A stretch of DNA of 64,000 bases, taken from Streptomyces sp. DH37. GTDB lineage: Bacteria > Actinomycetota > Actinomycetes > Streptomycetales > Streptomycetaceae. A program made the position numbers and the translations under genes. Numbering within the stretch: the first letter of the stretch is position 1; every line of letters starts with the position of its first letter. The notes beneath the pieces were generated by a model. It saw only the letters and a program-made list of their open reading frames with translations. It did no database searches and was not told the DNA's origin. Below, one piece after another: positions 1 through 8,870 of this stretch. The stretch spans positions 1 to 64,000 of the forward strand of contig NZ_JARVKV010000007.1 in assembly GCF_029813835.1 (NCBI RefSeq), given 5' to 3'.

Positions 1-325
1 CCCGACCGCGCTCCAGAGGGGCGAGGCGGGTGCCGCCGGGGGGCGGGCGGGCCCCGGCGCCGAGAACGCGCAGGCGCGCGACGCCCCGGGAGGCGGGAGC
101 GCCCGGAGCGGACCCGCACGGCCCCCCCCGCTCCGGCGGGACCCGCGGGTAAGCCCCCCGGAACCGGGGGGTCGGCACCCGTTCCGGGTCCCCCCCGCGA
201 TCCGGACCGCGGCGGGAACGCGGAACGGGTTGCCGCCCGCGGGCCCTGCGACGATCGTCGTGCACCTGCGGACCCAAGTCAATCCTCCGGTTTCCTCACC
301 GCATCCAAGGGATAGCTTGGGTCTC
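1..325. other. Gene-free GC-rich stretch at the window edge
   Basis: No convincing coding frame is seen here. The first 230 bases are runs of G and C. The only structured part is the leader of the LysR gene, described separately. A gene running in from the left edge cannot be excluded. Confidence 0.5.
272..322 (+). promoter_or_regulatory. Inverted repeats before the LysR gene, possible autoregulatory site
   Basis: ACCCAAG at 272-278 is the exact reverse complement of CTTGGGT at 316-322. A shorter dyad, CCAAG at 305-309 and CTTGG at 316-320, lies just before the start codon at 326. LysR proteins usually bind interrupted dyads next to their own gene, so this is a candidate site. That role is inferred from position only. 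Confidence 0.35.
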
Positions 326-1237
326 ATGACCCTCGACGACCTCCGTGTCTTCGTGGCCGTGTGCCGGGCGGGCAGCCTCAGCGCCGTCGCCCGGGACCTC
401 GGCCGCAGCCAGTCCGCGGTGAGCCAGCACGTGAAGCGGCTGGAGCGCGAGACCGGCGTCGGCCTGCTGGAGCGCCAAGCGCGCGGCGTCGTGCCCACGG
501 CCGCCGGGCGCGTCCTCCAGGCCGCCGCGGCCGACGGCATCGCCGGACTCGACCTCGCCCTGCGCCGTCTGGGGGACCTCGCGCGCGGCGACGCCGGCTC
601 CGTGCGCGTCACCACGGGCGCGACGACGGTGCGGCACTTCATGTCCGAGGCCGTCGTCGAGTTCCGTCGGCGCCACCCCGGGGTGCGGCTGGAGTTCCAG
701 ACCGAGAACTCCAGCCGCAGCTGCTTCGACGCCCTCACCGCCAACGACCTGGACCTGGCCTGGATCACCGTCGGCGCCCCGGTGCGGGGCATCGAGCAGC
801 GGCCCGTCGTGGACCTGCCCTGGGTCCTGGCCGTACGCGCCGACGACCCGCTCGCGGCGCGCTCCCGCATCGAGGCCGCCGACCTCGCCGGCATCCGGCA
901 CATCCGGCTCCCGGAGAACTCCACCTCCCGGGCCCGGCTGGACGCGGCCTTCGCCGAACTGGGCGTCCGCGTCAGGTCCGACACCAGCGTGGCCGACTGG
1001 GACACGGCCGTCCTGCTGGCCGAACTCGGCCTCGGGCACGCCGTCGTACCGGCCCTGCCCGGCTGGCGCGTCCCCGGCGCGGACGGCCCCCTGCGCCTGG
1101 TGCCCGTCCCCGACCTGCCGCCGCTGTCGGCGGGCTGGGCCGTCCGCCGCTGGGACGCCCTCACGCCGATCGCCCGCGCCTTCGCGGACACGGTCGCCCG
1201 CACTTGCGCGCAGAGGGGCGGCGCGGGCCGGCCGTAG
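326..1237 (+). CDS. LysR-family transcriptional regulator
   Basis: DNA-binding regulator of 303 residues, close to the usual LysR length of about 300. An N-terminal winged helix-turn-helix covers residues 1-60, with the typical GSLSAVARDLGRSQSAVSQH recognition region, followed by a periplasmic-binding-like effector domain to about residue 295. ATG at 326 is preferred over in-frame starts from 230 because the LysR domain begins directly with MTLDDLRVF. It runs in the same direction as the pirin gene 160 bases downstream, which is a possible but unproven target. The effector cannot be told from sequence. Confidence 0.9.
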   Translation: MTLDDLRVFVAVCRAGSLSAVARDLGRSQSAVSQHVKRLERETGVGLLERQARGVVPTAAGRVLQAAAADGIAGLDLALRRLGDLARGDAGSVRVTTGATTVRHFMSEAVVEFRRRHPGVRLEFQTENSSRSCFDALTANDLDLAWITVGAPVRGIEQRPVVDLPWVLAVRADDPLAARSRIEAADLAGIRHIRLPENSTSRARLDAAFAELGVRVRSDTSVADWDTAVLLAELGLGHAVVPALPGWRVPGADGPLRLVPVPDLPPLSAGWAVRRWDALTPIARAFADTVARTCAQRGGAGRP

Positions 1238-1395
1238 CCGGCCTCCCGTCCGCGCCGTCCGCGCCGACGGGGCTCGGCGGGGCTCGGCGGGGATTCGGGG
1301 AGGCCCCGCGGCGGGCCGCCGATCGGGCCGGGCGGATCCGCGTGGGGGACACGGCCGCCGCACGGCGTGCGGGCCCGTCCGCGTACCGTGGAGGA

Positions 1396-2070
1396 ATGCT
1401 GCACATATGGCGTGGTGCGGACCGTTATCGGGGCGGGGACCCGGCGGCCGGCATCGAGACACGGCACGCCTTCTCCTTCTCCGGCTTCTACGACCCGTCC
1501 AACACGCGCTTCGGACTGCTGGTCGCCTGCAACGAGGAGCGGCTCGCACCGGGCGCGGGCTTCGCCGAACACCCGCACGCGGACGTGGAGATCGTCTCCT
1601 GGGTGGTCGAGGGCGAGCTGACGCACGAGGACTCGGCCGGACGCCGCGCGACCGTCCGGCCCGGCGACGTGCAGCGGCTGAGCGCCGGGCGCGGCATCCG
1701 GCACGTGGAGCGCAACGCGGGGGACGAGCCGCTGCGGTTCGTGCAGATGTGGCTGGTGCCGGGGGTGTTCGGGGGCGACGCGGAGTACGACGTCGTGCGC
1801 GGCATAGCGGACAACACCCCCTACGCCCTGGACCGCGCCGACGCGGTGCTGCACGTGCGGCGGCTGGGCGCGGGGGAGCGCACCGCGGTACCGGACGCGC
1901 CGTGGGTGTACGTGCACGTGGTGCGCGGCGGGCTGCGCGTCGGCGGGGAGTCGCTGGAGGCCGGCGACGCGGCGCGGATCACGGACGCGGAGTCACTGGA
2001 GGCGTCCGGGAGCGAGGCGGGGGCCGAGGCGCTGATCTGGGAGATGCACTCGGAGCCGTCCTACGGCTGA
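1396..2070 (+). CDS. Pirin-family bicupin protein
   Basis: 224-residue cupin protein of the pirin (YhhW-like quercetinase) family. The N-terminal cupin holds the metal-site signature HPHADVEIVSWVVEGELTHE (about residues 57-76), which matches the pirin HPHRGFET-type motif and supplies His ligands, with a further His in GRGIRHVERN. The C-terminal cupin is degenerate, as usual in the family. Pirins of this type may bind a metal and oxidise flavonoid-like compounds or act as redox sensors; the substrate here is unknown. A GGAGG lies immediately before the ATG, so the spacing is unusually short and an internal start remains possible. Confidence 0.85.
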   Translation: MLHIWRGADRYRGGDPAAGIETRHAFSFSGFYDPSNTRFGLLVACNEERLAPGAGFAEHPHADVEIVSWVVEGELTHEDSAGRRATVRPGDVQRLSAGRGIRHVERNAGDEPLRFVQMWLVPGVFGGDAEYDVVRGIADNTPYALDRADAVLHVRRLGAGERTAVPDAPWVYVHVVRGGLRVGGESLEAGDAARITDAESLEASGSEAGAEALIWEMHSEPSYG

Positions 2071-2344
2071 GACGGACCGTCCGCGGCGGGCCCCTGCACG
2101 GCGGACTCCTGCACGGCGGACCCCGGTGCGGGGAGCGCGCCGGAGCAGGTGGCGCGCCCGTAGGAGCCGAAGGCGGTGGAACGCCGGACGTGCCCGCCGC
2201 GGACGGCGAGGGCGCAACCGGCCTCGCCGCCCTCCTCGCCGAGGGGATGCTGACGGTGGGCTCCTCGCCCAGGGGGACCTCCACGGTCTTCCTCCGGGGC
2301 AGCGTCACGTCCGAGGCGGCGAGGTGCCGACCGAGGAGGTCTCC

Positions 2345-2432
2345 GGTGCGCTGACCAAGTCGTACCGGTACAGCCCCTGGGGCGAGCGTCTGTCGCAGGT
2401 CAAGCACAGCAGCGACGGCACGACGGAGGCCC
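2345..2432 (+). pseudogene. RHS-repeat protein remnant
   Basis: One plus-strand frame reads LTKSYRYSPWGERLSQVKHS followed by SDGTTEA. This matches the well-known RHS/YD-repeat core region (YxYxPYGExxSxxxH...DGT). Nothing on either side continues an RHS protein: upstream there is no long repeat gene, and downstream the frame becomes low-complexity sequence running into the amidase gene. I read it as a short relic of an RHS polymorphic-toxin gene. The rest of the 461-base gap 2071-2531 shows nothing recognisable. Confidence 0.6.
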
Positions 2433-2531
2433 GGGCGGGCAAGCTCGCCCGGACCGCGGCCGGCTGGGGCAGCGGGGAGTACGGGACCGGTCCTGCTCCT
2501 GGTTCCGGTTCCGCTCGGTCGCGGAAGCGGG

Positions 2532-4175
2532 TCAGGAGGACGCGGCGGCCTTGGTGCGGATGGCCGGGAGCTGGGAGTAGAGGTTCACTCCCGGACACAG
2601 GGTCGCGTAGCCGTCGCGGTGGCCGGAGATCCGGTACAGCGTCGCCCGCTCGCCCTTCTTCCAGACGCCCGTGTCGGCGGCTGCGGTGAGCGTCACCTCG
2701 CCGGCCGGGTCGGCGCCGTACAGGCCGAGCTTCCAGCCGGAGATCCGGGCGACGGCGTCCAGCGCGGCCTGGGTGGGCCGACCGCCGTCCTCGTGGTCGC
2801 CGAGCAGGGAGACACCGGAGGAGTAGCCGTTGAAGCCGTAGGTGTGGGCGCCCTGGACGGCCTTGTCGACGCCTCCCGCGCGGCCCTCGAAGATCGTGCC
2901 GCACTTGTCGACGAAGAAGTTGTAGCCGACGTCGTTCCAGCCGTTGGTCTTGACGTGGTACGTGAGGATGCCCCGGACGATGGAGGCCGATTCGGCGCAG
3001 GTGTAGTCGTTCGTGCCGGCGGTGTGGTGGACGAAGACGGCGTCCACCCGGCTCAGGTAGGAGGGCGGGTCCTCGACCAGCGACTCGTCGGCGCCCCACT
3101 GGGCGCGGCTGACGATCCGCGGTGTCCGTGTCCCGGACGGCTCGGGGGCCGGTGCGGTGGTGGACGGCTCGGTGGTGGGTTCGGTGGTGGGGCTCCGGGT
3201 GGGCTCGGGGGAGGGTTCCGGACCCGGGTCGCCGGTCGGCTCGCCGGTGGGGGTCGGTTCGGTGGAGGGTTCCGGACTCGGGTCACCGGTGGGCTCCCCC
3301 GTGGGGGCCGGTTCGGTGGAGGGCCCCGGGCTCGGCTCCCCGGTGGGCCCGGTGGTCGGCTCCCCGGTGGGGTTGGTGGAGGGTTCCGGACTCGGGTCGC
3401 CGGCCGGCTCGCCGGTGGGGGCCTCCGTGGTGGGTCGCTGGGACGGCTCCGGGCTGGGCTCGGGCTCCTCCGTGGCGGGGGCGGAGGCGGACGGCTCCGC
3501 GGAGGGCTCGCCCCGGCCGGGCTCCGGCTCCGTCGAGGGCTGCTGCGACGGCTCCTGCGAGTTCCCGCCCCCGCTCATGTCGCCGACCTTGCGCCAGCCG
3601 TTCCCGATGTCCTCGCCCAGCATGCCGGGGTCGATCGTCACCAAGCGGAGCCCGCCGGGCAGTTCGGCCGAATCCCCGCCGTCCGCCAGCACCCGTGCCT
3701 CGACCCCGTCGGACTTGCCGACCCACAGGGGCTCGGAGGCCCCGCGCACTCCGCTGCCGTCGCCCTCGTCGGTCTCCGGCGGCCGTATGCCGAGGTCGAG
3801 GTCCCGCCACCGCGTCCACTGCCCGGTCTCCGCGCTGCGGGTGCGGACCTGGGCGGTGCCGTCGAGTTCGGCCTCCGGGTCCTCCCAGGAGACCCCGAGC
3901 AGGGAGAAGGGCCGGGTGTCCTTGCGCGGCACCGAGCGCTTCCCCGGATCGCCGCCCTGGAACGCCTCGGTGTACGCGGCCACGGGCCGCATCCTCCCGC
4001 TCCGGGTCTGCTCGTCCGAGGTGCCCGAGGTGCCCGAGGTGCCCGAGGTGCCCGAGGTGGCGGTGACGGCGACCGTCGTCACCACCGACGCCCCGAGCAC
4101 GACGGAGCCGACCGCCAACCAGGTCCGGCGCTTCGTGTCCGCCGGCCGGCGGGTGCGGCCTCTCTTCGATCCCAC
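2532..4175 (-). CDS. Secreted N-acetylmuramoyl-L-alanine amidase (PGRP type) with Pro/Thr/Glu stalk
   Basis: 547-residue cell-wall hydrolase. The GTG start at 4175 follows a GAGGGGG ribosome site; longer in-frame starts to 4619 lack one and give low-complexity sequence. An N-terminal hydrophobic segment (WLAVGSVVLGASVVTTVAVTA) is a signal peptide or anchor, followed by a short Gly-Thr-Ser repeat. A beta-rich middle leads to a long P/T/E/S linker (about residues 220-350). The C-terminal peptidoglycan-recognition/amidase_2 domain starts near RIVSRAQWGADES. Zinc ligands are visible in VHHTAG and HRDGYATLCPG (His and Cys), with the Tyr of GYNFFVD. It should cleave the MurNAc-L-Ala bond outside the membrane. 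Confidence 0.88.
   Translation of the reverse strand: MGSKRGRTRRPADTKRRTWLAVGSVVLGASVVTTVAVTATSGTSGTSGTSGTSDEQTRSGRMRPVAAYTEAFQGGDPGKRSVPRKDTRPFSLLGVSWEDPEAELDGTAQVRTRSAETGQWTRWRDLDLGIRPPETDEGDGSGVRGASEPLWVGKSDGVEARVLADGGDSAELPGGLRLVTIDPGMLGEDIGNGWRKVGDMSGGGNSQEPSQQPSTEPEPGRGEPSAEPSASAPATEEPEPSPEPSQRPTTEAPTGEPAGDPSPEPSTNPTGEPTTGPTGEPSPGPSTEPAPTGEPTGDPSPEPSTEPTPTGEPTGDPGPEPSPEPTRSPTTEPTTEPSTTAPAPEPSGTRTPRIVSRAQWGADESLVEDPPSYLSRVDAVFVHHTAGTNDYTCAESASIVRGILTYHVKTNGWNDVGYNFFVDKCGTIFEGRAGGVDKAVQGAHTYGFNGYSSGVSLLGDHEDGGRPTQAALDAVARISGWKLGLYGADPAGEVTLTAAADTGVWKKGERATLYRISGHRDGYATLCPGVNLYSQLPAIRTKAAASS
4021..4056 (-). repeat. Four tandem 9-bp repeats inside the amidase gene
   Basis: GTGCCCGAG is repeated four times without change, encoding the Gly-Thr-Ser run just after the amidase membrane segment. 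The unit length is a multiple of three, so slippage would change linker length without breaking the frame. Confidence 0.85.
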
Positions 4176-5011
4176 GTGTTCCCAACCCCCTCTGGAAGAT
4201 CCCGGTGCGTCCGGTGGCCGCTGCCGGTCTGGCTCCGCCCGTTCGGCGTTCGGCGGGTTCGGGCCCGGACGCGGACAGCGGACGGGAGCGGCCGTACGGG
4301 CGGCACGGGTCGCGCGCGGCGGCTCGTCGTACGCGCCGGGGCGCTGTGGACACCGGCGGTTTCCGCCCCTCGTGGCCCGCCGGCCGCGGCACGCCCGGCC
4401 CGTCCCGGGGCGGCGGCACCGCGCCCGGTACGTACGGCAGGCCGGAGCGCGGCCGTCCGTCCACTGTCGGACGGGCCGGTTATACCCCAGTGGATCACCG
4501 TGCGTCATGCGTGGGGGCAAAGGCCGGAAAAGGTGCGGAACGGCAGAGGGCGGAGGGGTGGAGTGGGCCGGGGCGGGGCGGCCCCTGGTTCCGGTGCGGG
4601 TGGCCGCGGCCGCCGGCACCTCCCCCGAACCGGACGAGAAGGTCCGTCACCACCAGGGGATTCGCGAGGACCGCGGCCGGGGCCGGGGCGGCGCCACACG
4701 AACGGGAGGGCGGTTCCGCATGGCCACCCGGGGAGCGTGCGCCCCGATGCCGCTCGGCCTCCGGCGGGGGGCGTGTACGGCTGAAGTTCACGTGGAGTTC
4801 CTCCGGGCGAGAGGCCGGCGAGGCCTCCTCGCCCCGGCCTCGCCGGACGGCTCTGCTGACGCCGCGTAAACATGAGTACCGCCACATCCCGAAGGCGTGA
4901 CCAGGCAGTACGCGGCGGCGCTCGGTTGGTGGGGGGTGGAAGGACCCTTCCACGGGCGGCGTCCGGCGCACCGCTGCCCGGTGCCGGACCGAACGCGAGG
5001 GGAGACGTTCC
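4176..5011. other. 836-base stretch without a supported gene
   Basis: Open frames exist on both strands but show only Arg/Pro/Ala-rich composition expected from GC bias, with no domain or ribosome site. It must hold the amidase promoter on the minus strand and that of the gene starting at 5012. No convincing -35/-10 pair, repeat or RNA was found. Confidence 0.5.
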
Positions 5012-5464
5012 ATGGGCACGCGGACCGCAGCGGAACCCACGGCCGAGGAGATGCGCGGGCACGTGACGGAGTTCGTCACGGGCTTGACGGCGGGGAGGGC
5101 GGGGCACCGGTTGCCCCTGGACTACTCCGTGAACAGCCTGCGCATCGTGGACGCGGTCATCGGCGGCATGCGCCGCCGGGGCACGGAGCCCGGGCAGGTG
5201 ACGGAAGCCCTGTTCGGCCTCGGGGGATACGTGGGGGAGGTGATGGTCCGGCACGCCGGGGCGGTGTGGGTGGACTTCGACGCGGCGCAGCGCGAGCGGT
5301 TCGGGCAGCCGGTGGGCGTGCGGATGCCCGACGGGCGCGTGTGGAATCCGCCGGGCAGGGTGGTCAACCGCTTCGCGTACGGCCCGCAGGAGTCGGTGCG
5401 GACGTTCTTCCTGCTGCTGCACGGCCGGGCCCGGTCCGGCGAGGCCGACGGCTCCACCGCCTGA
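5012..5464 (+). CDS. Conserved hypothetical protein
   Basis: 150-residue protein of unknown function. The ATG at 5012 is preceded by GAGGGGAGA at good spacing. It has regular alternation of hydrophobic and charged residues, no signal peptide and no membrane segment. The central region LDYSVNSLRIVDAVIGGM and the later YVGEVMVRHAGAVWVDFD look like a compact alpha/beta fold, and the C-terminus FAYGPQESVRTFFLLLHG is well ordered. I do not recognise the family with certainty; it may be one of the small Streptomyces cytoplasmic proteins of unknown role. It converges with the SGNH hydrolase gene. Confidence 0.75.
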   Translation: MGTRTAAEPTAEEMRGHVTEFVTGLTAGRAGHRLPLDYSVNSLRIVDAVIGGMRRRGTEPGQVTEALFGLGGYVGEVMVRHAGAVWVDFDAAQRERFGQPVGVRMPDGRVWNPPGRVVNRFAYGPQESVRTFFLLLHGRARSGEADGSTA

Positions 5465-5537
5465 CGCCCTCGGCCCGTCCACGGCCGCTCGCGGCGATCG
5501 TGGCCGGGCCCGGGCCGGGTCGGCGGAGCCGGCCGGC

Positions 5538-6869
5538 CTAGCGGAACAGGTGGCCGGGGACGGCGGCGGCGAGCAGGCCGTAGCCGTACGGGTTCAGGTG
5601 GAGCCGGTCGCCGTCGTGGACGTCCGGCCGGAGCCGCTCGGGGGCGTTCGGATCGCGGACGGCGCGGTCGAAGTCGATGACGGCGTCGAACCGGCCGCTG
5701 GTGCGGATCCACTCGTTGACCGCCTGCCGGGCGCTCTCGCGGTGCCCGGCCGGGTCGTCGTACATCTCGTTGCCGCCGAAGGGCAGCAGCGTCGCGCCGT
5801 GGACCTCGATGCCCTTGGCGTGGGCGCGGGTGACGATCTGTTCGTAGGCGGCGATCAGGTCGGCCGCGACCCGCTGCTGCGCGGCCTCGGTGGCCTCCGC
5901 GGTGCCGATGTCGTTGACGCCCTCGAAGACGATCAGCGACTCCACCCCGGTCTGCGCCAGCACGTCACGGTCCAGCCGGGCCAGGACGTTGGGGCCCAGA
6001 CCGTCGTTGAGGACGCGGTTGCCGCCGGCCGCCTGGTTGAGGACGGCGAGGCCGGAGGTGCTCCGGCGGGACTGGAGGCGGTCGAACCACTGGTCCGGCC
6101 AGCGGTCGTTGCCGTTGGTGGTGGAGCCGCGGCCGTCGGTCAGGGAGTCGCCCAGGACGGCGACCGCCCGGGTGGACTTCGCCGACCACGTCTCGACGCC
6201 GCTGAGGAAGTACCAGTGGTTCGTCGGGGTGGCGCCCGGCAGGTCCTCGGCTCCGACGTGGTCGCCGCGCAGGAGGTGGGAGGTGGTCCGGGAGCCGGGG
6301 TGGGAGGTGATGTCGTTCGACGCCTGGCCCTCGGCCAGGTAGAGGGTGACGGCGAGGTTGGACCCGGGCGCGACCTTCAGGTCCACGGGGTCGGAGACCG
6401 TCTGCGCCCCGACCGGGACCACCGTCGAGGGCCTGCCGCTGAAGGTCAGCGGACGGGAGGTGCCCGGGCGTATCGCGCCGACCCCGGCCTTCCCGCCCTC
6501 CGGAAGGGCCACGGAGGCGGCGGTGATGGGCAGGGCCGCGCCGCCGAAGGCGTTGGAGAAGCGCAGCCGCACCCTGTCGCCGCCGACCGTGACGCGGACG
6601 GTCTGCCGCAGCGTGGTGTCGTCCATGACCAGCCCGTCCTCGGTGAAGGGGGCGGGCGGCATGTTGTGCGGCTCGGTGAGCTGCGGCATCGACGTCCAGG
6701 TGTTCACCCAGTGCCGCGCGGCCTTCTTCGACGCCGCCGGGGTGGCGGAGGCGTGGGAGCCGGGGCGTTCCCCGGTGTCCAGGGCCCCGGTGGCGTGGGA
6801 GGTCAGAAGAACGGTCGCGGCGAGGGCTCCCGCGGTGAGCAGGCTCGTCAGGGACGATCTCCGTCTCAT
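5538..6869 (-). CDS. Secreted SGNH/GDSL-family esterase
   Basis: 443-residue secreted hydrolase. The ATG at 6869 has a GGAGGT ribosome site 8 bases upstream and opens a signal peptide (MRRRSSLTSLLTAGALAATV). An N-terminal beta-sandwich-like region (about residues 50-220) precedes the SGNH hydrolase domain. Block I is VAVLGDSLTDGRG with the catalytic Ser, block II has the Gly of AAGGNRVL, block III is FEGVNDIG with the oxyanion Asn, and block V is DRLHLNPYGY with Asp and His. Such enzymes deacylate esters on glycans or lipids; the substrate here is unknown. Confidence 0.9.
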   Translation of the reverse strand: MRRRSSLTSLLTAGALAATVLLTSHATGALDTGERPGSHASATPAASKKAARHWVNTWTSMPQLTEPHNMPPAPFTEDGLVMDDTTLRQTVRVTVGGDRVRLRFSNAFGGAALPITAASVALPEGGKAGVGAIRPGTSRPLTFSGRPSTVVPVGAQTVSDPVDLKVAPGSNLAVTLYLAEGQASNDITSHPGSRTTSHLLRGDHVGAEDLPGATPTNHWYFLSGVETWSAKSTRAVAVLGDSLTDGRGSTTNGNDRWPDQWFDRLQSRRSTSGLAVLNQAAGGNRVLNDGLGPNVLARLDRDVLAQTGVESLIVFEGVNDIGTAEATEAAQQRVAADLIAAYEQIVTRAHAKGIEVHGATLLPFGGNEMYDDPAGHRESARQAVNEWIRTSGRFDAVIDFDRAVRDPNAPERLRPDVHDGDRLHLNPYGYGLLAAAVPGHLFR

Positions 6870-6916
6870 GGGCTGTCCGACCTCCAGGGTCCGTTGCCGT
6901 CCGGTGGGCGTGAGCG

Positions 6917-6944
6917 ACCCTAATCGGCCCGGGCGGAAAGACAA
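6917..6944 (-). promoter_or_regulatory. Candidate sigma-70-type promoter of the SGNH esterase gene
   Basis: On the minus strand TTGTCT (6944-6939) and TAGGGT (6922-6917) are separated by 16 bases, about 48 bases before the ATG at 6869. The surrounding AT-rich patch (6940-6975) is unusual for this genome. The rest of the 352-base gap 6870-7221 shows no gene. Confidence 0.5.
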
Positions 6945-7221
6945 GAGGAATTCGTGAACTCGCCTGATTAATTTGCTCGATGAGGCCACAGGGGCCGCAG
7001 GGAGGCGTCGGGCGTCCTCGGGCGGGGTCTTGAGGGCCGCCCGCGGTGGAGGCGGCGAGGGGGACCGGCGCCCGGGAGCGCGGCTGTGGAGGGGATCGCG
7101 GCGGGACGGGCGGCTCGCCCGGCGGGCCCCGGGAAGGGGAGCGCGAACGGAGCGCGGCTGGCGGGGGGGGGCGTTTGCGGCCGTAGCGACTTCACCGGCC
7201 GGGAGGCCGTCCCCGGTCAGC

Positions 7222-7935
7222 TCAGCCGTCGCGTACGAGCGAGGCGAAGCGGAGGGCGACCGTGCGCCACACCTCGGCCGAGGCGGGCTCGTCGGCCTCG
7301 GCCCGGCGTACGGCCTCGGCGGGGTCGAAGCCCAGGCGCCGCAGCCGCTCCGGGTCCCACGTCCGCACCTGCGCGGCCGTCGCCTCGGGGTGGAACTGCG
7401 TGCCCCACGCCCGGTCGCCGACGGCGAACGCCTGGTACGGGCACCGCTCGCTCTGCGCCAGCCACCGGGCGCCGGGCGGGAGCGCGGTGACGGCGTCGAC
7501 GTGGTTCTCGATCGCGGCGGTGCGCTCGGGCAGGCCGTGGAAGAGCGGGTCGTCGGCCGCCTCGGGCCGCAGCGCCAGCGGTGTGCTGCCGATCTCCGGC
7601 CGGCCGTGCTCCGCCGCGACCGCGCCGCCCGCGACCCGGGCCAGCATCTGGCCGCCCAGGCAGATCCCGAACACCGGGACGCCGCCGTCCAGCGCCTGGG
7701 CGACCAGGGCGCGGGTGGGGGCGAGCCAGGGGGCGCGCGCGTCGTCGTCCGGCAGATAACCGCCGCCGAGGACGAGGAGGCCCCGGTGGCCGTCCAGCCG
7801 GTCGGGCAGCGGCTCGCCGTCGTACGCGCGGACGACGTCCGGCGCCAGGCCGCCCTCGGCCAGCCAGGCGCCGAACCGGCCCGGCCCGCCGTTCGGGGTG
7901 TGCTGCACCGTCAGTACGCGCGGCCGCCCGCCCAT
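7222..7935 (-). CDS. Class I glutamine amidotransferase-like protein
   Basis: 237-residue type 1 glutamine amidotransferase domain protein. The nucleophile Cys lies in GICLGGQML (about residue 95) and the His/Glu of the triad in TQFHPEAT near residue 175. No synthetase domain is fused, so this is the stand-alone GuaA-N-like group that includes GMP synthase-like and gamma-glutamyl hydrolase-like proteins. The ATG at 7935 has GGAGGA 7 bases upstream. It starts 16 bases after the stop of the serine hydrolase gene, and the two are probably co-transcribed. The acceptor is unknown. Confidence 0.87.
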   Translation of the reverse strand: MGGRPRVLTVQHTPNGGPGRFGAWLAEGGLAPDVVRAYDGEPLPDRLDGHRGLLVLGGGYLPDDDARAPWLAPTRALVAQALDGGVPVFGICLGGQMLARVAGGAVAAEHGRPEIGSTPLALRPEAADDPLFHGLPERTAAIENHVDAVTALPPGARWLAQSERCPYQAFAVGDRAWGTQFHPEATAAQVRTWDPERLRRLGFDPAEAVRRAEADEPASAEVWRTVALRFASLVRDG

Positions 7936-7951
7936 GCTCCGCTCCTCCGCG

Positions 7952-8770
7952 TCAGCTCGTGCGCAGCTCGGCCAGCACCGCGTCGGTGAAGGGCGGCCAC
8001 GCCTCGACCGCCCAGGGACCGAAGGCGCGGTCGGCCAGGGCCACGCAGGCGGCGCCCGCGTCCGGGTCCACCCACAGGAACGTACCGGCCTGCCCGAAGT
8101 GGCCGAAGGTGCGCGGCGAGGAGGAGGCGCCGGTCCAGTGCGGGGACTTGCCGTCGCGGATCTCGAAGCCCAGGCCCCAGTCGTTGGACTTCTGGTTGCC
8201 GTAGCCGGGCAGGACGCCGGAGACGCCGGGGAAGGCCACGGAGGTGGCCTCGGCGACGGTGCGCGGGTCCAGCAGGCGCGGGGCCTGGAGCTCGGCGGCG
8301 AAGCGGACCAGGTCGGCGAGGGTGGAGACGCCGTCCTTGGCCGGGGAGCCCGGCAGCTCGGTGGCGGCCATGCCCAGGGGGACGAGGACGGCCTGGCGCA
8401 GGTACTCGGCGAAGGGGATGTCGGTGGCCTTGGCGATGTGGTCGCCGAGCACCTCGAAGCCGGTGTTGGAGTAGATCCGGCGGGTGCCGGGCCCGGCCAT
8501 CGCGCGGTGCTCGTCGAAGGCGAGGCCGGAGGTGTGGGCGAGCAGGTGCCGCACCGTGGAGCCCTCGGGTCCGGCCGGCTCGTCCAGCTCGATCGCGCCC
8601 TCCTCGACGGCGACCAGCGCCGCGTACGCCGCCAGCGGCTTGGTGACCGAGGCGAGCGCGAAGCGGTGGCCGTCGGGGCCGTGCGTTCCGGCCACCGTGC
8701 CGTCGGCGCGTACGACGGCCGCCGCCGCCGTCGTGACAGGCCAGTTCTCGATCGTGCGCAGGCTCTCCAT
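7952..8770 (-). CDS. Serine hydrolase of the beta-lactamase/class C family
   Basis: 272-residue penicillin-binding-like hydrolase. The SxxK motif is ASVTKPL (about residue 42), the YxN motif is IYSNTGF, and the third box is the HFGQAG type near residue 225 in place of KTG, as in esterase-like EstB members. There is no signal peptide, so it is likely cytoplasmic, acting on small esters or peptides rather than cell wall. It is the first gene of a two-gene unit with the amidotransferase and diverges from the MerR gene at 8871. Confidence 0.87.
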   Translation of the reverse strand: MESLRTIENWPVTTAAAAVVRADGTVAGTHGPDGHRFALASVTKPLAAYAALVAVEEGAIELDEPAGPEGSTVRHLLAHTSGLAFDEHRAMAGPGTRRIYSNTGFEVLGDHIAKATDIPFAEYLRQAVLVPLGMAATELPGSPAKDGVSTLADLVRFAAELQAPRLLDPRTVAEATSVAFPGVSGVLPGYGNQKSNDWGLGFEIRDGKSPHWTGASSSPRTFGHFGQAGTFLWVDPDAGAACVALADRAFGPWAVEAWPPFTDAVLAELRTS

Positions 8771-8833
8771 GGCCCTGAGCCTAACGCGGGGCGGTGGAGG
8801 CGGACGTGGCGGGATTTCGCCGTCGCCACCCGC

Positions 8834-8864
8834 TTGCCTGGAGCGCACTCCAACTCCGTAGCGT
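8834..8864 (+). promoter_or_regulatory. MerR-type promoter with 19-bp spacer, leaderless
   Basis: TTGCCT (8834-8839) and TAGCGT (8859-8864) are separated by 19 bases, the stretched spacing typical of MerR-activated promoters. The spacer contains the near-perfect dyad TGGAGCG/CACTCCA (8839-8852), with one mismatch. Transcription would start about 7 bases after the -10 box, at or next to the ATG at 8871, so the mRNA would be leaderless. Confidence 0.75.
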
Positions 8865-8870
8865 TCCCCC

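Noticed and set aside
4176..5011. Small gene in the gap right of the amidase gene
   Set aside because: Frames on both strands are low-complexity, overlap each other and have no start signal.
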